Assembly: GCF_018224615.1 (NCBI RefSeq)
Contig: NZ_JAGTUK010000002.1
Span: forward strand, 248,001-312,000
Origin: Microbacterium paraoxydans
GTDB taxonomy: Bacteria; Actinomycetota; Actinomycetes; Actinomycetales; Microbacteriaceae
Direction: 5' to 3'
Length of the DNA stretch: 64,000 nucleotides
Positions 18,705 to 26,880 of the stretch are shown here, piece by piece. Made by a program: the position numbers and the translations under genes. Every line of letters starts with the position of its first letter. Position 1 is the stretch's first letter. The notes beneath the pieces were generated by a model. That model saw only the letters and a program-made list of their open reading frames with translations, ran no database searches and had not been told where the DNA came from.

Positions 18705-19766
18705 GTGACCGATACCTCTGCCGCCCCCCGTGTCCTCGTCCGCACGGAAGGAGCGCTCGGAAGGCTCACGCTCAATCGGCCGGAAGCGATCAACGCCCTC
18801 GACGAGGACATGATCGCCGAGATCACCAGGGCCCTGGTGGCCTGGCGCGACGACTCCGACGTGCAGATCGTGCTGATCGACGGTGAGGGGGAGCGCGGCA
18901 TGTGTGCGGGCGGCGACGTACGCCGGCTGCACGAGCAGATCGTCTCCGGCCACCCGGAACGCTCGGCCGAGTTCTTCCGCGCCGAGTACGCCATGAACGC
19001 GATGATCGCCGAGTACCCGAAGCCCGTCGTCGCCCTGGCCGACGGCATCACGATGGGCGGCGGCATCGGTCTCGCGGGGCACGCGGCGATCCGCATCGTC
19101 ACCGAGCGCTCCAAGCTCGCCATGCCTGAGACGCGCATCGGCTTCACCCCCGACGTCGGGGGCACCTGGCTGCTCGGCCGCGCGCCGGGCCGATTCGGCG
19201 AGTACTTCGGGCTGACCGGGGCGAGCATGAGCGCAGCCGACGCGGTCTATCTCGGGTTCGCCGACCACGTGGTGCCGTCCGACCGCCTCGACGCCCTGCG
19301 CGACGCGCTCGCCCACCGCGCCGACCCCACCAGCCCCAGCGAGATCGTGCTCCTGTTCGACGAGACCCCCGAGCCCTCGACCCTCCCGGCATCGCGCGCC
19401 TGGATCGACGAGGCCTTCTCCGCGCCGACCGTTCCCGAGATCCTGGAGCGCCTGCACGCGCAGGGCACTCCCGAGGCCGCCGCGGTCGCCGACCTGCTGG
19501 ACGGCCTCGCACCCACCGGACTGGTCGTGACGCTCGACGCCGTGCGCGAAGCCCGCGATCTGCCCGGCCTGCGCGCCGCGCTGGAAGGGGAGTACCGGCG
19601 GGTGCTCTGGTTCGTGAACGAGCACCCCGACCTGGTCGAGGGCATCCGCGCGCAGCTGGTCGACAAGGACCGCAACCCGAAGTGGCAGCCCGCCACCCTC
19701 GCAGAACTGCCGCCGGACGCGGGGGCCCCGGCCCGCGACTACGTGCCGCAGCCGCCGCTGTTCTGA
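18705..19766 (+). CDS. 3-hydroxyisobutyryl-CoA hydrolase (enoyl-CoA hydratase/isomerase family)
   Basis: A 353-residue crotonase-fold protein. LGRLTLNRPEAINAL, the oxyanion segment MCAGGDVR, GITMGGGIGLAGHA, MPETRIGFTPDVGG (Glu/Asp of the HIBCH active site) and the C-terminal DKDRNPKWQPAT are all features of 3-hydroxyisobutyryl-CoA hydrolase rather than plain enoyl-CoA hydratase. It frees 3-hydroxyisobutyrate in valine breakdown. It stands alone, 108 bp from the divergent ABC ATPase, and seems to start leaderless at a GTG. Confidence 0.88.
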   Translation: MTDTSAAPRVLVRTEGALGRLTLNRPEAINALDEDMIAEITRALVAWRDDSDVQIVLIDGEGERGMCAGGDVRRLHEQIVSGHPERSAEFFRAEYAMNAMIAEYPKPVVALADGITMGGGIGLAGHAAIRIVTERSKLAMPETRIGFTPDVGGTWLLGRAPGRFGEYFGLTGASMSAADAVYLGFADHVVPSDRLDALRDALAHRADPTSPSEIVLLFDETPEPSTLPASRAWIDEAFSAPTVPEILERLHAQGTPEAAAVADLLDGLAPTGLVVTLDAVREARDLPGLRAALEGEYRRVLWFVNEHPDLVEGIRAQLVDKDRNPKWQPATLAELPPDAGAPARDYVPQPPLF

Positions 19767-19779
19767 GGCCTCGGGCTCA

Positions 19780-19808
19780 GTCCGTCCGCGCCGCATGGGC
19801 GGGCGGAC
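19780..19808. terminator. Hairpin downstream of the hydrolase gene
   Basis: GTCCGTCCGC (19780-19789) pairs with GCGGGCGGAC (19799-19808) with one G-T wobble and a 9-base loop, 13 bases after the stop. No T-tract. Confidence 0.45.
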
Positions 19809-19874
19809 AGTGTCGAAGGGGTGGGTCGTCTTTCTCGCCCCGGTGCAGAAAAGGGCTGATCGCGCCGCAAGTGG

Positions 19875-19889
19875 TTCGCTGTGAGCGAA
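19875..19889. promoter_or_regulatory. TTCGCT-GTG-AGCGAA dyad upstream of ABC exporter
   Basis: A perfect 6-bp inverted repeat with a 3-bp centre, 24 bp before the short upstream ORF of the exporter pair. A regulator binding site is plausible; no regulator gene is adjacent. Confidence 0.4.
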
Positions 19890-19912
19890 GGTCCGCCCTC
19901 AGGGGGATACGA

Positions 19913-19999
19913 ATGTCCGCGCTTCGTGGCACTCTGGCTTGTGGCCGATCGTCGGTCGGCGTCCGTCTGCCGGGAGATCCGCCGCCTCCTCCTTCCTAG
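19913..19999 (+). CDS. 28-residue upstream ORF ending in polyproline
   Basis: An ATG with a strong ribosome-binding site (AGGGGG, 6-base spacing) opens a 28-codon ORF. It begins MSALRGTLACGR and ends GDPPPPPS, with TAG 11 bases before the exporter's GTG. Five consecutive prolines just before the stop are a classical EF-P-dependent slow site. A ribosome held there would cover the exporter start region. Interpretation as a regulatory leader peptide is inference. Confidence 0.45.
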   Translation: MSALRGTLACGRSSVGVRLPGDPPPPPS

Positions 20000-20010
20000 A
20001 AAGTCCGCCT

Positions 20011-21738
20011 GTGCTGGGAAAAATCCTCTTCCGCTATCTCTCTCGATATAAGTGGCTCCTCGTGGCCGTGCTGGTCTTCCAGTTCGCCAGCGCGGCTGCC
20101 ACGCTCTACCTGCCCCGCCTCAACGCCGACATCATCGACAAGGGCGTCGCGCAGGGCGACACCGGCTACATCTGGCGCACCGGCCTGTTCATGCTCGCCG
20201 TCTCGCTCGGTCAGATCGTCGCCTCGGTGATCGCGACCTTCTTCGCCGCGCGAGCAGCCATGGGCGCCGGACGCGACATCCGCGCCGACGTCTTCGGCAA
20301 GGTCAGCGGCTTCTCCGAGCGCGAGGTCTCGCAGTTCGGTGCCGGCTCGCTCATCACCCGCAACACCAACGACGTGCAGCAAGTGCAGATGCTGGCGATG
20401 ATGGGCGCGACCATGCTCGTCACGGCCCCGCTGCTCGCGATCGGCGGCATCATCTTCGCGGTGCAGACCAACGCGGGGCTCAGCTGGCTCATCGCCGTGT
20501 CGGTTCCGGTGCTCCTGCTCCTGGCCGCGCTCGTGATCGGCCGCATGGTGCCGCTCTTCCGCAGCTACCAGGGCAAGCTCGACAACGTCAACCGCATCAT
20601 GCGCGAGCAGCTCACCGGGGTGCGCGTCGTCCGCGCCTTCGTGCGAGAGCGCATCGAGGAGGAGCGCTTCCGCGGCGCCAACACCGACATCATGGTCGTC
20701 GGGCGCAAGGTCGGCTCACTGTTCGTGCTGCTGTTCCCGCTGTTCATGCTCATCCTCAACGTGACGGTGGTGGCCGTCATCTGGTTCGGCGGCATCGAGG
20801 TCAACAACGGCACGGTGCAGGTGGGCACGCTGTTCGCCTTCATGCAGTACATCGGCCAGATCATGGGCGGCGTCATCATGGCCAGCTTCATGGCGATGAT
20901 GATCCCGCGCGCCGCGGTCTCCGCCGAGCGCATCGGCGAGGTGCTCAACACCGAGTCGACCATGACGCGTCCCGCGAACGGCGTCACCGAGTTCCCGACC
21001 CCGGGTGCGGTCGCCTTCGACGACGTGGCGTTCACGTACCCGGGTGCCGACGCTCCGGTCCTCACCGGCATCAGCTTCGCCGCGCAGCCGGGCGAGACGG
21101 TCGCGATCGTCGGCTCGACCGGGGCGGGCAAGACCACGCTGGTCTCGCTCATCCCGCGCCTGTTCGACGTGTCCGCCGGGTCGGTGCACGTGGGCGGAAC
21201 CGACGTGCGTGAAGCCGATGTGGAAGCGCTGTGGGACAGCATCGGCCTCGTCCCGCAGCGGCCGTTCCTCTTTACCGGCACCGTCGCGTCGAACCTGCGC
21301 TACGGCCGGGAAGACGCGACCGACGAAGAGCTGTGGCACGCGCTCGAGATCGCCCAAGGGCGCGACTTCGTGGAGGAGATGCCCGACGGCCTCGAGTCCC
21401 GCATCGCTCAGGGCGGCACGAACGTGTCGGGCGGGCAGCGCCAGCGCCTCGCGATCGCACGGGCCATCGTGCATCAGCCGAAGGTGCTCGTGTTCGACGA
21501 CTCCTTCTCGGCGCTCGACCTCACCACGGACGCGCGACTGCGACAGGCGCTGTGGCGCGAGCTGCCGCACGTCACCAAGATCGTCGTCGCGCAGCGCGTC
21601 TCCACCATCACCGACGCCGACCGCATCGTGGTGCTCGAGGGCGGCACGATGGTGGGCGTCGGCACGCACGAGGAGCTGCTGGAGACCAGCGACACCTACC
21701 GAGAGATCGTCGAGTCGCAGCTGGGGGTGGACGCATGA
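20011..21738 (+). CDS. ABC exporter half-transporter, degenerate-site subunit
   Basis: A 575-residue protein: six membrane helices (about 1-300) fused to a nucleotide-binding domain with Walker A GSTGAGKTT and signature NVSGGQRQRL. The catalytic Glu after Walker B is Asp (VLVFDDSFSALD) and the H-loop His is Gln (VVAQRVSTI). These are the changes seen in the non-catalytic site of heterodimeric exporters such as TM287/288 and LmrCD. The GTG at 20011 matches the start of homologues (LGKILFRYLSRYK). Its stop overlaps the partner gene (ATGA). It probably exports drugs or lipids. Confidence 0.9.
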   Translation: MLGKILFRYLSRYKWLLVAVLVFQFASAAATLYLPRLNADIIDKGVAQGDTGYIWRTGLFMLAVSLGQIVASVIATFFAARAAMGAGRDIRADVFGKVSGFSEREVSQFGAGSLITRNTNDVQQVQMLAMMGATMLVTAPLLAIGGIIFAVQTNAGLSWLIAVSVPVLLLLAALVIGRMVPLFRSYQGKLDNVNRIMREQLTGVRVVRAFVRERIEEERFRGANTDIMVVGRKVGSLFVLLFPLFMLILNVTVVAVIWFGGIEVNNGTVQVGTLFAFMQYIGQIMGGVIMASFMAMMIPRAAVSAERIGEVLNTESTMTRPANGVTEFPTPGAVAFDDVAFTYPGADAPVLTGISFAAQPGETVAIVGSTGAGKTTLVSLIPRLFDVSAGSVHVGGTDVREADVEALWDSIGLVPQRPFLFTGTVASNLRYGREDATDEELWHALEIAQGRDFVEEMPDGLESRIAQGGTNVSGGQRQRLAIARAIVHQPKVLVFDDSFSALDLTTDARLRQALWRELPHVTKIVVAQRVSTITDADRIVVLEGGTMVGVGTHEELLETSDTYREIVESQLGVDA

Positions 21739-23996
21739 GCGCGCAGAACGACAAGCGCACCGCCACGCCGAAGCGCGGACGCGGCAAGGGTCCGGTGCAG
21801 ACGGAGGAACGGGAGCTCACGCCCGAGGAGCAGTACGAGGCGGAGCTCGCCGAGCAGGCGCGGCAGAACGGCGGCGGCTGGGACAGCGTCGCACCGGGCA
21901 AGGCCGACAACTTCGGCCCGAGCTTCGCCCGCATGATCGGACTGCTCAAGCCGTCGGCCGTGTGGTTCGTGTTCGTGTCGATCCTCGGTGCCATCGGCGT
22001 CGTGCTGACCGTCGCGGCTCCCAAGGTGCTGGCCGAGGCGACGAACATCGTCTACCGCGGCTTCATCTCGATCCAGCTCGGCCAGCCGAACGGCGACTTC
22101 CCCGGGTTCCCGGCCGGGACGCCGCAGGACGTGGTTGTCGACGCCCTGCGCGGCGCGGGCCAGGACGACTTCGCCAATCAGGTGGGCGCCCTCGGCGACT
22201 TCCGGGTCGGCGACGGCATCGACTTCGACGCCCTGCGCTGGGTCATCGCCGCGGTGCTCGCGATCTACGTGGTCGCCGCGTTCCTCAGCTGGCTGCAGGG
22301 CTACGTGATCAACGTCATCATGGTGCGCACCATGTGGCGGCTGCGCGAGGCCGTCGAAGCGAAGATCAACCGGCTGCCGCTGTCGTACTTCGACAAGGTG
22401 CAGCGCGGCGAGCTGATCTCCCGCGTCACGAACGACATCGACAACATCACGCAGACCATGCAGCAGTCGCTCTCCGGAGCGCTGACCGCCGTGCTCACGG
22501 TGATCGGCGTGCTCGTGATGATGTTCTCCATCTCGTGGCAGCTCGCCCTGGTGGCGCTGGTGGCGCTGCCGCTCATGGGCGTCATCTTCGGGGTGATCGG
22601 TCCGCGCTCGCAGAAGGCCTTCGGCACGCAGTGGCGCAAGGTCGGCCGCCTCAACGCCCGCGTCGAGGAAGCATTCTCCGGGCACGCGCTCGTGAAGGTG
22701 TTCGGTCGCGAGCAGGACGCGCTCGACAAGTTCAAGGCCGAGAACGAGGAGCTGTTTCAGGCGAGCTTCAAGGCGCAGTTCCTCTCGGGCATCATCATGC
22801 CGGCCATGACCTTCGTCGGCAGCCTCACCTACGTCGGCATCGCGGTGCTCGGCGGTCTCATGGTCGCGAACGGTCAGCTGCGCCTCGGTGACGTGCAGGC
22901 GTTCATCCAGTACTCGCAGCAGTTCACGCAGCCGCTGTCGGAGCTCGGTGGCATGGCCGCGGTCGTGCAGTCGGGTACGGCTTCGGCCGAGCGGGTGTTC
23001 GACCTGCTCGACGCCGACGAGCAGGAGCCCGACGAGACGGATGCTCCGCGGCTCGGCGAGGGCAAGGGCGTGATCGAGTTCGAGAACGTGTCCTTCTCCT
23101 ACACGCCGGAGCGGCCGCTGATCACCGATCTATCGTTCCGGGTGGAGCCGGGGCAGACCGTCGCGATCGTCGGCCCCACGGGCGCGGGAAAGACCACGCT
23201 GGTCAACCTGATCATGCGGTTCTACGAGCTCAGCGGCGGGCGCATCACGCTCGACGGGCAGGACATCTCGCAGATCACCCGCGACGACCTCCGCTCGCGC
23301 ACGGGCATGGTGCTGCAGGACCCGTGGCTGTTCGCGGGAAGCATCCGCGAGAACATCCGGTACGGCCGCTCGACGGCGACCGACGACGAGGTGCTCGCCG
23401 CCGCGAAGGCGACCTACGTCGACCGGTTCGTGCATGCTCTCCCCGAGGGGTACGACACCGTGCTCGACGAGGATGCGTCCAACGTCTCGGCCGGTGAGCG
23501 GCAGCTCATCACCATCGCGCGCGCGTTCGTCGCACAGCCGTCGATCCTCATCCTGGATGAGGCCACGTCGGCGGTCGACACCCGCACCGAGCTGCTGCTG
23601 CAGCACGCGATGGCCGCGCTCCGGGAGGGGCGCACGTCGTTCGTGATCGCGCACCGCCTGTCCACCATCCGCGACGCCGACCTCATCCTCGTGATGGAAC
23701 ACGGCGACATCGTCGAGAAGGGCACGCACGACGAGCTCATCGCGGCGCAGGGTGCGTACTGGCGGCTCTACCAGTCGCAGTTCGAGCAGGCCGCCACCGA
23801 CCTCGACGCGGAAGACGCCCTCACGGGTTCCACGCCCGTCGTCGTCACCGGCGAAGCTGCCGACGAGAGCGCGCGGGAGCAGGCCGACGACGCGATCGCC
23901 GGTGCCTCGGTCGGAGCGAACGTCCCCGCCGCGGAGACGGCGGCCGCCCGGGCGCTGCTCGACGACGGTGCCGACGGCGCAGAGCCTCGCGCCTGA
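21735..23996 (+). CDS. ABC exporter half-transporter, catalytic-site subunit
   Basis: A 753-residue partner of the preceding protein. A charged N-terminal extension (about 1-65) precedes six membrane helices and a nucleotide-binding domain with Walker A GPTGAGKTT, intact LILDEATSAVD (catalytic Glu) and H-loop VIAHRLSTI. Its signature is altered (NVSAGERQL), as expected for the half that completes the degenerate site. A large extracytoplasmic loop (about 95-150) lies between helices 1 and 2. The last about 90 residues are an acidic Ala/Glu/Asp tail. Start overlaps the upstream stop; a terminator follows. Confidence 0.92.
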   Translation: MSAQNDKRTATPKRGRGKGPVQTEERELTPEEQYEAELAEQARQNGGGWDSVAPGKADNFGPSFARMIGLLKPSAVWFVFVSILGAIGVVLTVAAPKVLAEATNIVYRGFISIQLGQPNGDFPGFPAGTPQDVVVDALRGAGQDDFANQVGALGDFRVGDGIDFDALRWVIAAVLAIYVVAAFLSWLQGYVINVIMVRTMWRLREAVEAKINRLPLSYFDKVQRGELISRVTNDIDNITQTMQQSLSGALTAVLTVIGVLVMMFSISWQLALVALVALPLMGVIFGVIGPRSQKAFGTQWRKVGRLNARVEEAFSGHALVKVFGREQDALDKFKAENEELFQASFKAQFLSGIIMPAMTFVGSLTYVGIAVLGGLMVANGQLRLGDVQAFIQYSQQFTQPLSELGGMAAVVQSGTASAERVFDLLDADEQEPDETDAPRLGEGKGVIEFENVSFSYTPERPLITDLSFRVEPGQTVAIVGPTGAGKTTLVNLIMRFYELSGGRITLDGQDISQITRDDLRSRTGMVLQDPWLFAGSIRENIRYGRSTATDDEVLAAAKATYVDRFVHALPEGYDTVLDEDASNVSAGERQLITIARAFVAQPSILILDEATSAVDTRTELLLQHAMAALREGRTSFVIAHRLSTIRDADLILVMEHGDIVEKGTHDELIAAQGAYWRLYQSQFEQAATDLDAEDALTGSTPVVVTGEAADESAREQADDAIAGASVGANVPAAETAAARALLDDGADGAEPRA

Positions 23997-24009
23997 CGTC
24001 CTGCACGAC

Positions 24010-24047
24010 ACGACGCCCCGCTCTGGAACCTCGGAGCGGGGCGTCGT
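24010..24047. terminator. Terminator hairpin after the ABC exporter pair
   Basis: A perfect 14-bp stem, ACGACGCCCCGCTC (24010-24023) with GAGCGGGGCGTCGT (24034-24047), loop of 10 bases, placed 14 bases after the stop. Confidence 0.75.
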
Positions 24048-24066
24048 CGTGTCACGCGGTGGACGT

Positions 24067-24161
24067 GGGGTGCCGTCGTGGTGCGAGGAGGGCTCGACCC
24101 TGCCCCACGGTGAGCGCGGGGCGCCGTTGCGGTGCGAGGAGGGATCGGCCGTGCCCGACGG
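24067..24161. repeat. Imperfect direct repeat, 51-bp period
   Basis: Two 44-bp copies (24067-24110 and 24118-24161) match at about 37 of 44 positions and share GGTGCGAGGAGGG exactly. They fill the gap between the exporter terminator and the carboxypeptidase stop. No function seen. Confidence 0.6.
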
Positions 24162-24169
24162 CGTGCGGC

Positions 24170-26053
24170 TCAGTCCCGGTCGACGGTGATGCCGAGCAGG
24201 TCGAGCGGGTGGGTCAGGCGCCACCACGGGCTCGGGCCCTCCACGTCCTCACGCAGCACCAGCGCCGTGTCCTCGCTGTCGATCGGCCCCGTCGTCGTCA
24301 GCGTGCCCACGCGGTCGTCGGCCGTGCGGCGGTCGCCGAGGTCGAACGCGGCCGTCGCCGTCGCGGCGGCACCGTTCCACAGCACGACGTCCGCATCCTC
24401 CGCAGTCACCACGTCCACCTCCTCGCCCCACATCGTGGTCACCCGACCGACCACCGTGCCTGCGGCCACCGCCGGGTCCTCCGTCTGCAGTTCCGCCTCC
24501 GCCTGACTGAACAGTGCCCGCGTGGCCGCCAACCGCGACTCGTCGTCCGCCTGATCCAGCACGGCAGCGAAAAGGCGCACCGTGGTGTCACCGACCTCCA
24601 CGTCCTTCGCCGTCAGCAGGTTCCACCCCACGAGCGTCCCGGTCTTGATCCCCACGACACCCGGATCGGCCAGCATGCCGTTCGTGTTCACCACCGTGCC
24701 CGCTCCGGGCAGGTCGACCGACGTCGTGCCGACGATCTCCGCGAACACCGGGTTGCGCATCGCCAGCTCGCCGAGCGCGATCAGGGCCTCCGGCGTCGCG
24801 ACGTTGCGCTCATCGAACCCCGACGGCGTCACCACCGTGATCCCCGTCAGACCGCGGTCACGCAACCACACCTCGGCCGCCCGGGCGAACTCGGCGTTCG
24901 ATCCCCAGATCTCCGACGCGAGGCGATCGATGTAGTTGTTCGCCGAACCGAGCAGTGTGCCCTGCAGCAGCTGATACTCCGTGAGCACCCCGTTCACCGG
25001 CACGTCGAGCGCCGACTGATCCTGCCGACGGTAGTCCCAGTAGCGCACGCTGTCGCTGCGGGTGAAACGGAACTCCGGCCCCTGCTCGCCCAGCGCGAGC
25101 GGCATCCGATCCAGCACCATCAGACTGCTGACGACCTTCGTGATGCTCGCGATGCTCACCGCGTCCGGGATCGACGCTGACGTCGTCATCCCCGCGATGC
25201 CCACCGCGGCGCTTCCCTCCGCCGGCCACGTCAGCTCGGCGGCCGTCGCCGGGGTCGTCTCGAACTCGACCGCCTGCACGGTCGGCGACACCTCGTGCAG
25301 CGGCCACAGCAGCGTCGTACCCGCATAGGCGGCGACGAGCCCGGCCAGCACCCCGAGCGGGACGAGCAGGCCGGGACGGGCGATCGCCGGGCGCAGTCGC
25401 GCGCCACGGAACAGTCCCTCGGCCGACTCGGTCTCCGGCGCGGCATCCAGCGAGACGACCGGGGGGTGCGCGGCGACCTCCGCCGGGTCGACCCACGTGA
25501 GCGCGGTCGCGGGTGCCGCCTCGTTCGCCCACTGCGCCGTGCCCCCCGACAGCAGGGCCACGGCCGCGTCGTCCTCCTCGTCGGGAGCGGCCTCGGGTAC
25601 GGAGGTGCTCGCGCGGAACGGCGGCTTCGTCAGCGGCGGCGTCGGCTCGGTCGGGGCCGGGGCGGGCGCTGCCGGGGTCATGGTGACGGAGGCGGCGACG
25701 GCGTCCCCGGCGGAATCGGAGCCGATCGCGGTGCCGGTCGCGGAGTCGTAGACCGCGGGGGCATCGGCATCGGTCGCGGGGGCATCGGTGGCGGCGTCGG
25801 TCTCGGAACCCGCGGTGCGTCCCGGTCGCGCGCGGTCGGCGAACAGCGCACCGAGCCCGGACGTCGAGACGGCCGAGGCCGCCGGAACCGTCGCGGACGT
25901 GCGCGCGTCGTCGTCAGAGGTCGTCGGATCGGTCGACCTCCGCACACGCGAGCGCAGCGCGAACGTCGGATTGTCGTCTGTGGGGGCAGCAGTCGGAGCG
26001 GGGCCGTTGCCGCCGATGCCCGTCGCCTCGCCGGCGGGATCGGATGCGGTCAC
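24170..26053 (-). CDS. Membrane-anchored D-alanyl-D-alanine carboxypeptidase
   Basis: A 627-residue penicillin-binding protein. Residues 1-225 are a cytoplasmic, Ala/Pro/Thr/Asp-rich low-complexity region; one membrane helix spans about 227-250. The outer part is an S11-type peptidase with SITK (303-306), SAN (370-372) and KTG (470-472), followed by a beta-rich C-terminal domain. It should trim the terminal D-Ala from peptidoglycan stem peptides. The GTG start has a -10 (TACCGT) 6 bases upstream, so the mRNA may be leaderless. The large cytoplasmic tail is unusual for the family. Confidence 0.88.
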   Translation of the reverse strand: MTASDPAGEATGIGGNGPAPTAAPTDDNPTFALRSRVRRSTDPTTSDDDARTSATVPAASAVSTSGLGALFADRARPGRTAGSETDAATDAPATDADAPAVYDSATGTAIGSDSAGDAVAASVTMTPAAPAPAPTEPTPPLTKPPFRASTSVPEAAPDEEDDAAVALLSGGTAQWANEAAPATALTWVDPAEVAAHPPVVSLDAAPETESAEGLFRGARLRPAIARPGLLVPLGVLAGLVAAYAGTTLLWPLHEVSPTVQAVEFETTPATAAELTWPAEGSAAVGIAGMTTSASIPDAVSIASITKVVSSLMVLDRMPLALGEQGPEFRFTRSDSVRYWDYRRQDQSALDVPVNGVLTEYQLLQGTLLGSANNYIDRLASEIWGSNAEFARAAEVWLRDRGLTGITVVTPSGFDERNVATPEALIALGELAMRNPVFAEIVGTTSVDLPGAGTVVNTNGMLADPGVVGIKTGTLVGWNLLTAKDVEVGDTTVRLFAAVLDQADDESRLAATRALFSQAEAELQTEDPAVAAGTVVGRVTTMWGEEVDVVTAEDADVVLWNGAAATATAAFDLGDRRTADDRVGTLTTTGPIDSEDTALVLREDVEGPSPWWRLTHPLDLLGITVDRD

Positions 26054-26059
26054 CCGCTT

Positions 26060-26065
26060 ACGGTA
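26060..26065 (-). promoter_or_regulatory. Candidate -10 (TACCGT) of the carboxypeptidase gene
   Basis: Reading on the minus strand, TACCGT ends 6 bases before the GTG at 26053. Leaderless geometry as for hemA. Confidence 0.4.
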
Positions 26066-26140
26066 TCGAATCCGGGCGGAAATCCGCCGCGCCAGGGCCG
26101 CGACGCCGCATCCGGTGAAGCGAGTAGGATCGTCAGCACA

Positions 26141-26229
26141 ACCACGGGAGTCCGGCGAGCCGGGCTGAGAGGGAGCGAATCGCGCTTCGACCGTCGAACC
26201 TGATCTGGGTCATGCCAGCGCAGGGAGGA
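26141..26229 (+). promoter_or_regulatory. TPP riboswitch (thi-box)
   Basis: The conserved TPP aptamer elements appear in order: CTGAGAGGG (26165-26173), CGAACCTGATCTGGGTCATG, and GCCAGCGCAGGGAGG. A likely -10 (TAGGAT, 26125-26130) is 10 bases upstream. The aptamer ends on the GGGAGGAG ribosome-binding site of ykoE, so thiamine pyrophosphate probably blocks translation of the downstream transporter. Confidence 0.95.
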
Positions 26230-26235
26230 GTTCAC

Positions 26236-26880
26236 ATGAGTACGTCCACGTCCGCATCCGCATCCGCGAAGACCTCGACGGCAGCCGCGCCTCGCAGCTA
26301 TTTGCGCTGGCGCATCGTCGACATCGTCGTCGCCAGCGTCCTCGGAGTCGCCGCCGGGCTGATCTTCCTCGCCTGGAACGTCGGCTACCTCGGCCCCAAG
26401 GCGCTCCTCGAACCGCTGCTGCCCGGACTGCAGGGCCTCCTCGACGGGCCGTGGCTGTTCGCCGGGGTGCTCGGCGGCCTCATCATCCGCAAGGCCGGTG
26501 CCGCGATCTACGTCGAACTCCTCGCCGCCGTGGTCTCGGCCCTCATCGGCAACCAGTGGGGCGGGTTCCTCACCCTCGAGGCCGGGCTCGTGCAGGGCCT
26601 GGGCGCCGAGCTCGTGTTCCTGCTGTTCTTCTACCGGCGCTGGTCGCTCCCGGTCGCGATCCTCGCCGGCGCGGGCGCCGCGCTCGCCGGCGGCATCAAC
26701 AACCTCGTGCTCTGGTACGCCGGCTCCGGCCCCGCGTTCACCACGATCTACCTGATCAGCACGATCGTGTCCGGCGCGGTCATCGCGGGTGCACTGTCGT
26801 GGGTGCTCGCCAGGGGCATCGCGGCGACCGGCGCACTCGACCGCTTCGGCTCCGGCCGCGAGGCGCGCGTCCGCGTCTGA
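26236..26880 (+). CDS. ykoE: ECF transporter substrate-binding membrane subunit (YkoE)
   Basis: A 214-residue integral membrane protein with a Ser/Ala-rich N-terminus and about six hydrophobic helices. The motifs FAGVLGGLIIRKAGAA and NQWGGFLTLEAGLVQGLGAELVF are YkoE hallmarks. YkoE is the S component of the YkoEDC transporter for the thiamine precursor hydroxymethylpyrimidine or thiamine. The TPP riboswitch directly upstream supports this. GGGAGGAG precedes the ATG, and the stop overlaps the ATPase start (TGATG). Confidence 0.93.
   Translation: MSTSTSASASAKTSTAAAPRSYLRWRIVDIVVASVLGVAAGLIFLAWNVGYLGPKALLEPLLPGLQGLLDGPWLFAGVLGGLIIRKAGAAIYVELLAAVVSALIGNQWGGFLTLEAGLVQGLGAELVFLLFFYRRWSLPVAILAGAGAALAGGINNLVLWYAGSGPAFTTIYLISTIVSGAVIAGALSWVLARGIAATGALDRFGSGREARVRV

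Noticed and set aside
26141..26235. Thi-box region as a short protein-coding ORF
   Set aside because: The conserved TPP aptamer words explain it better, and the ykoE ribosome-binding site lies at its end; the GTG/ATG codons inside are incidental.
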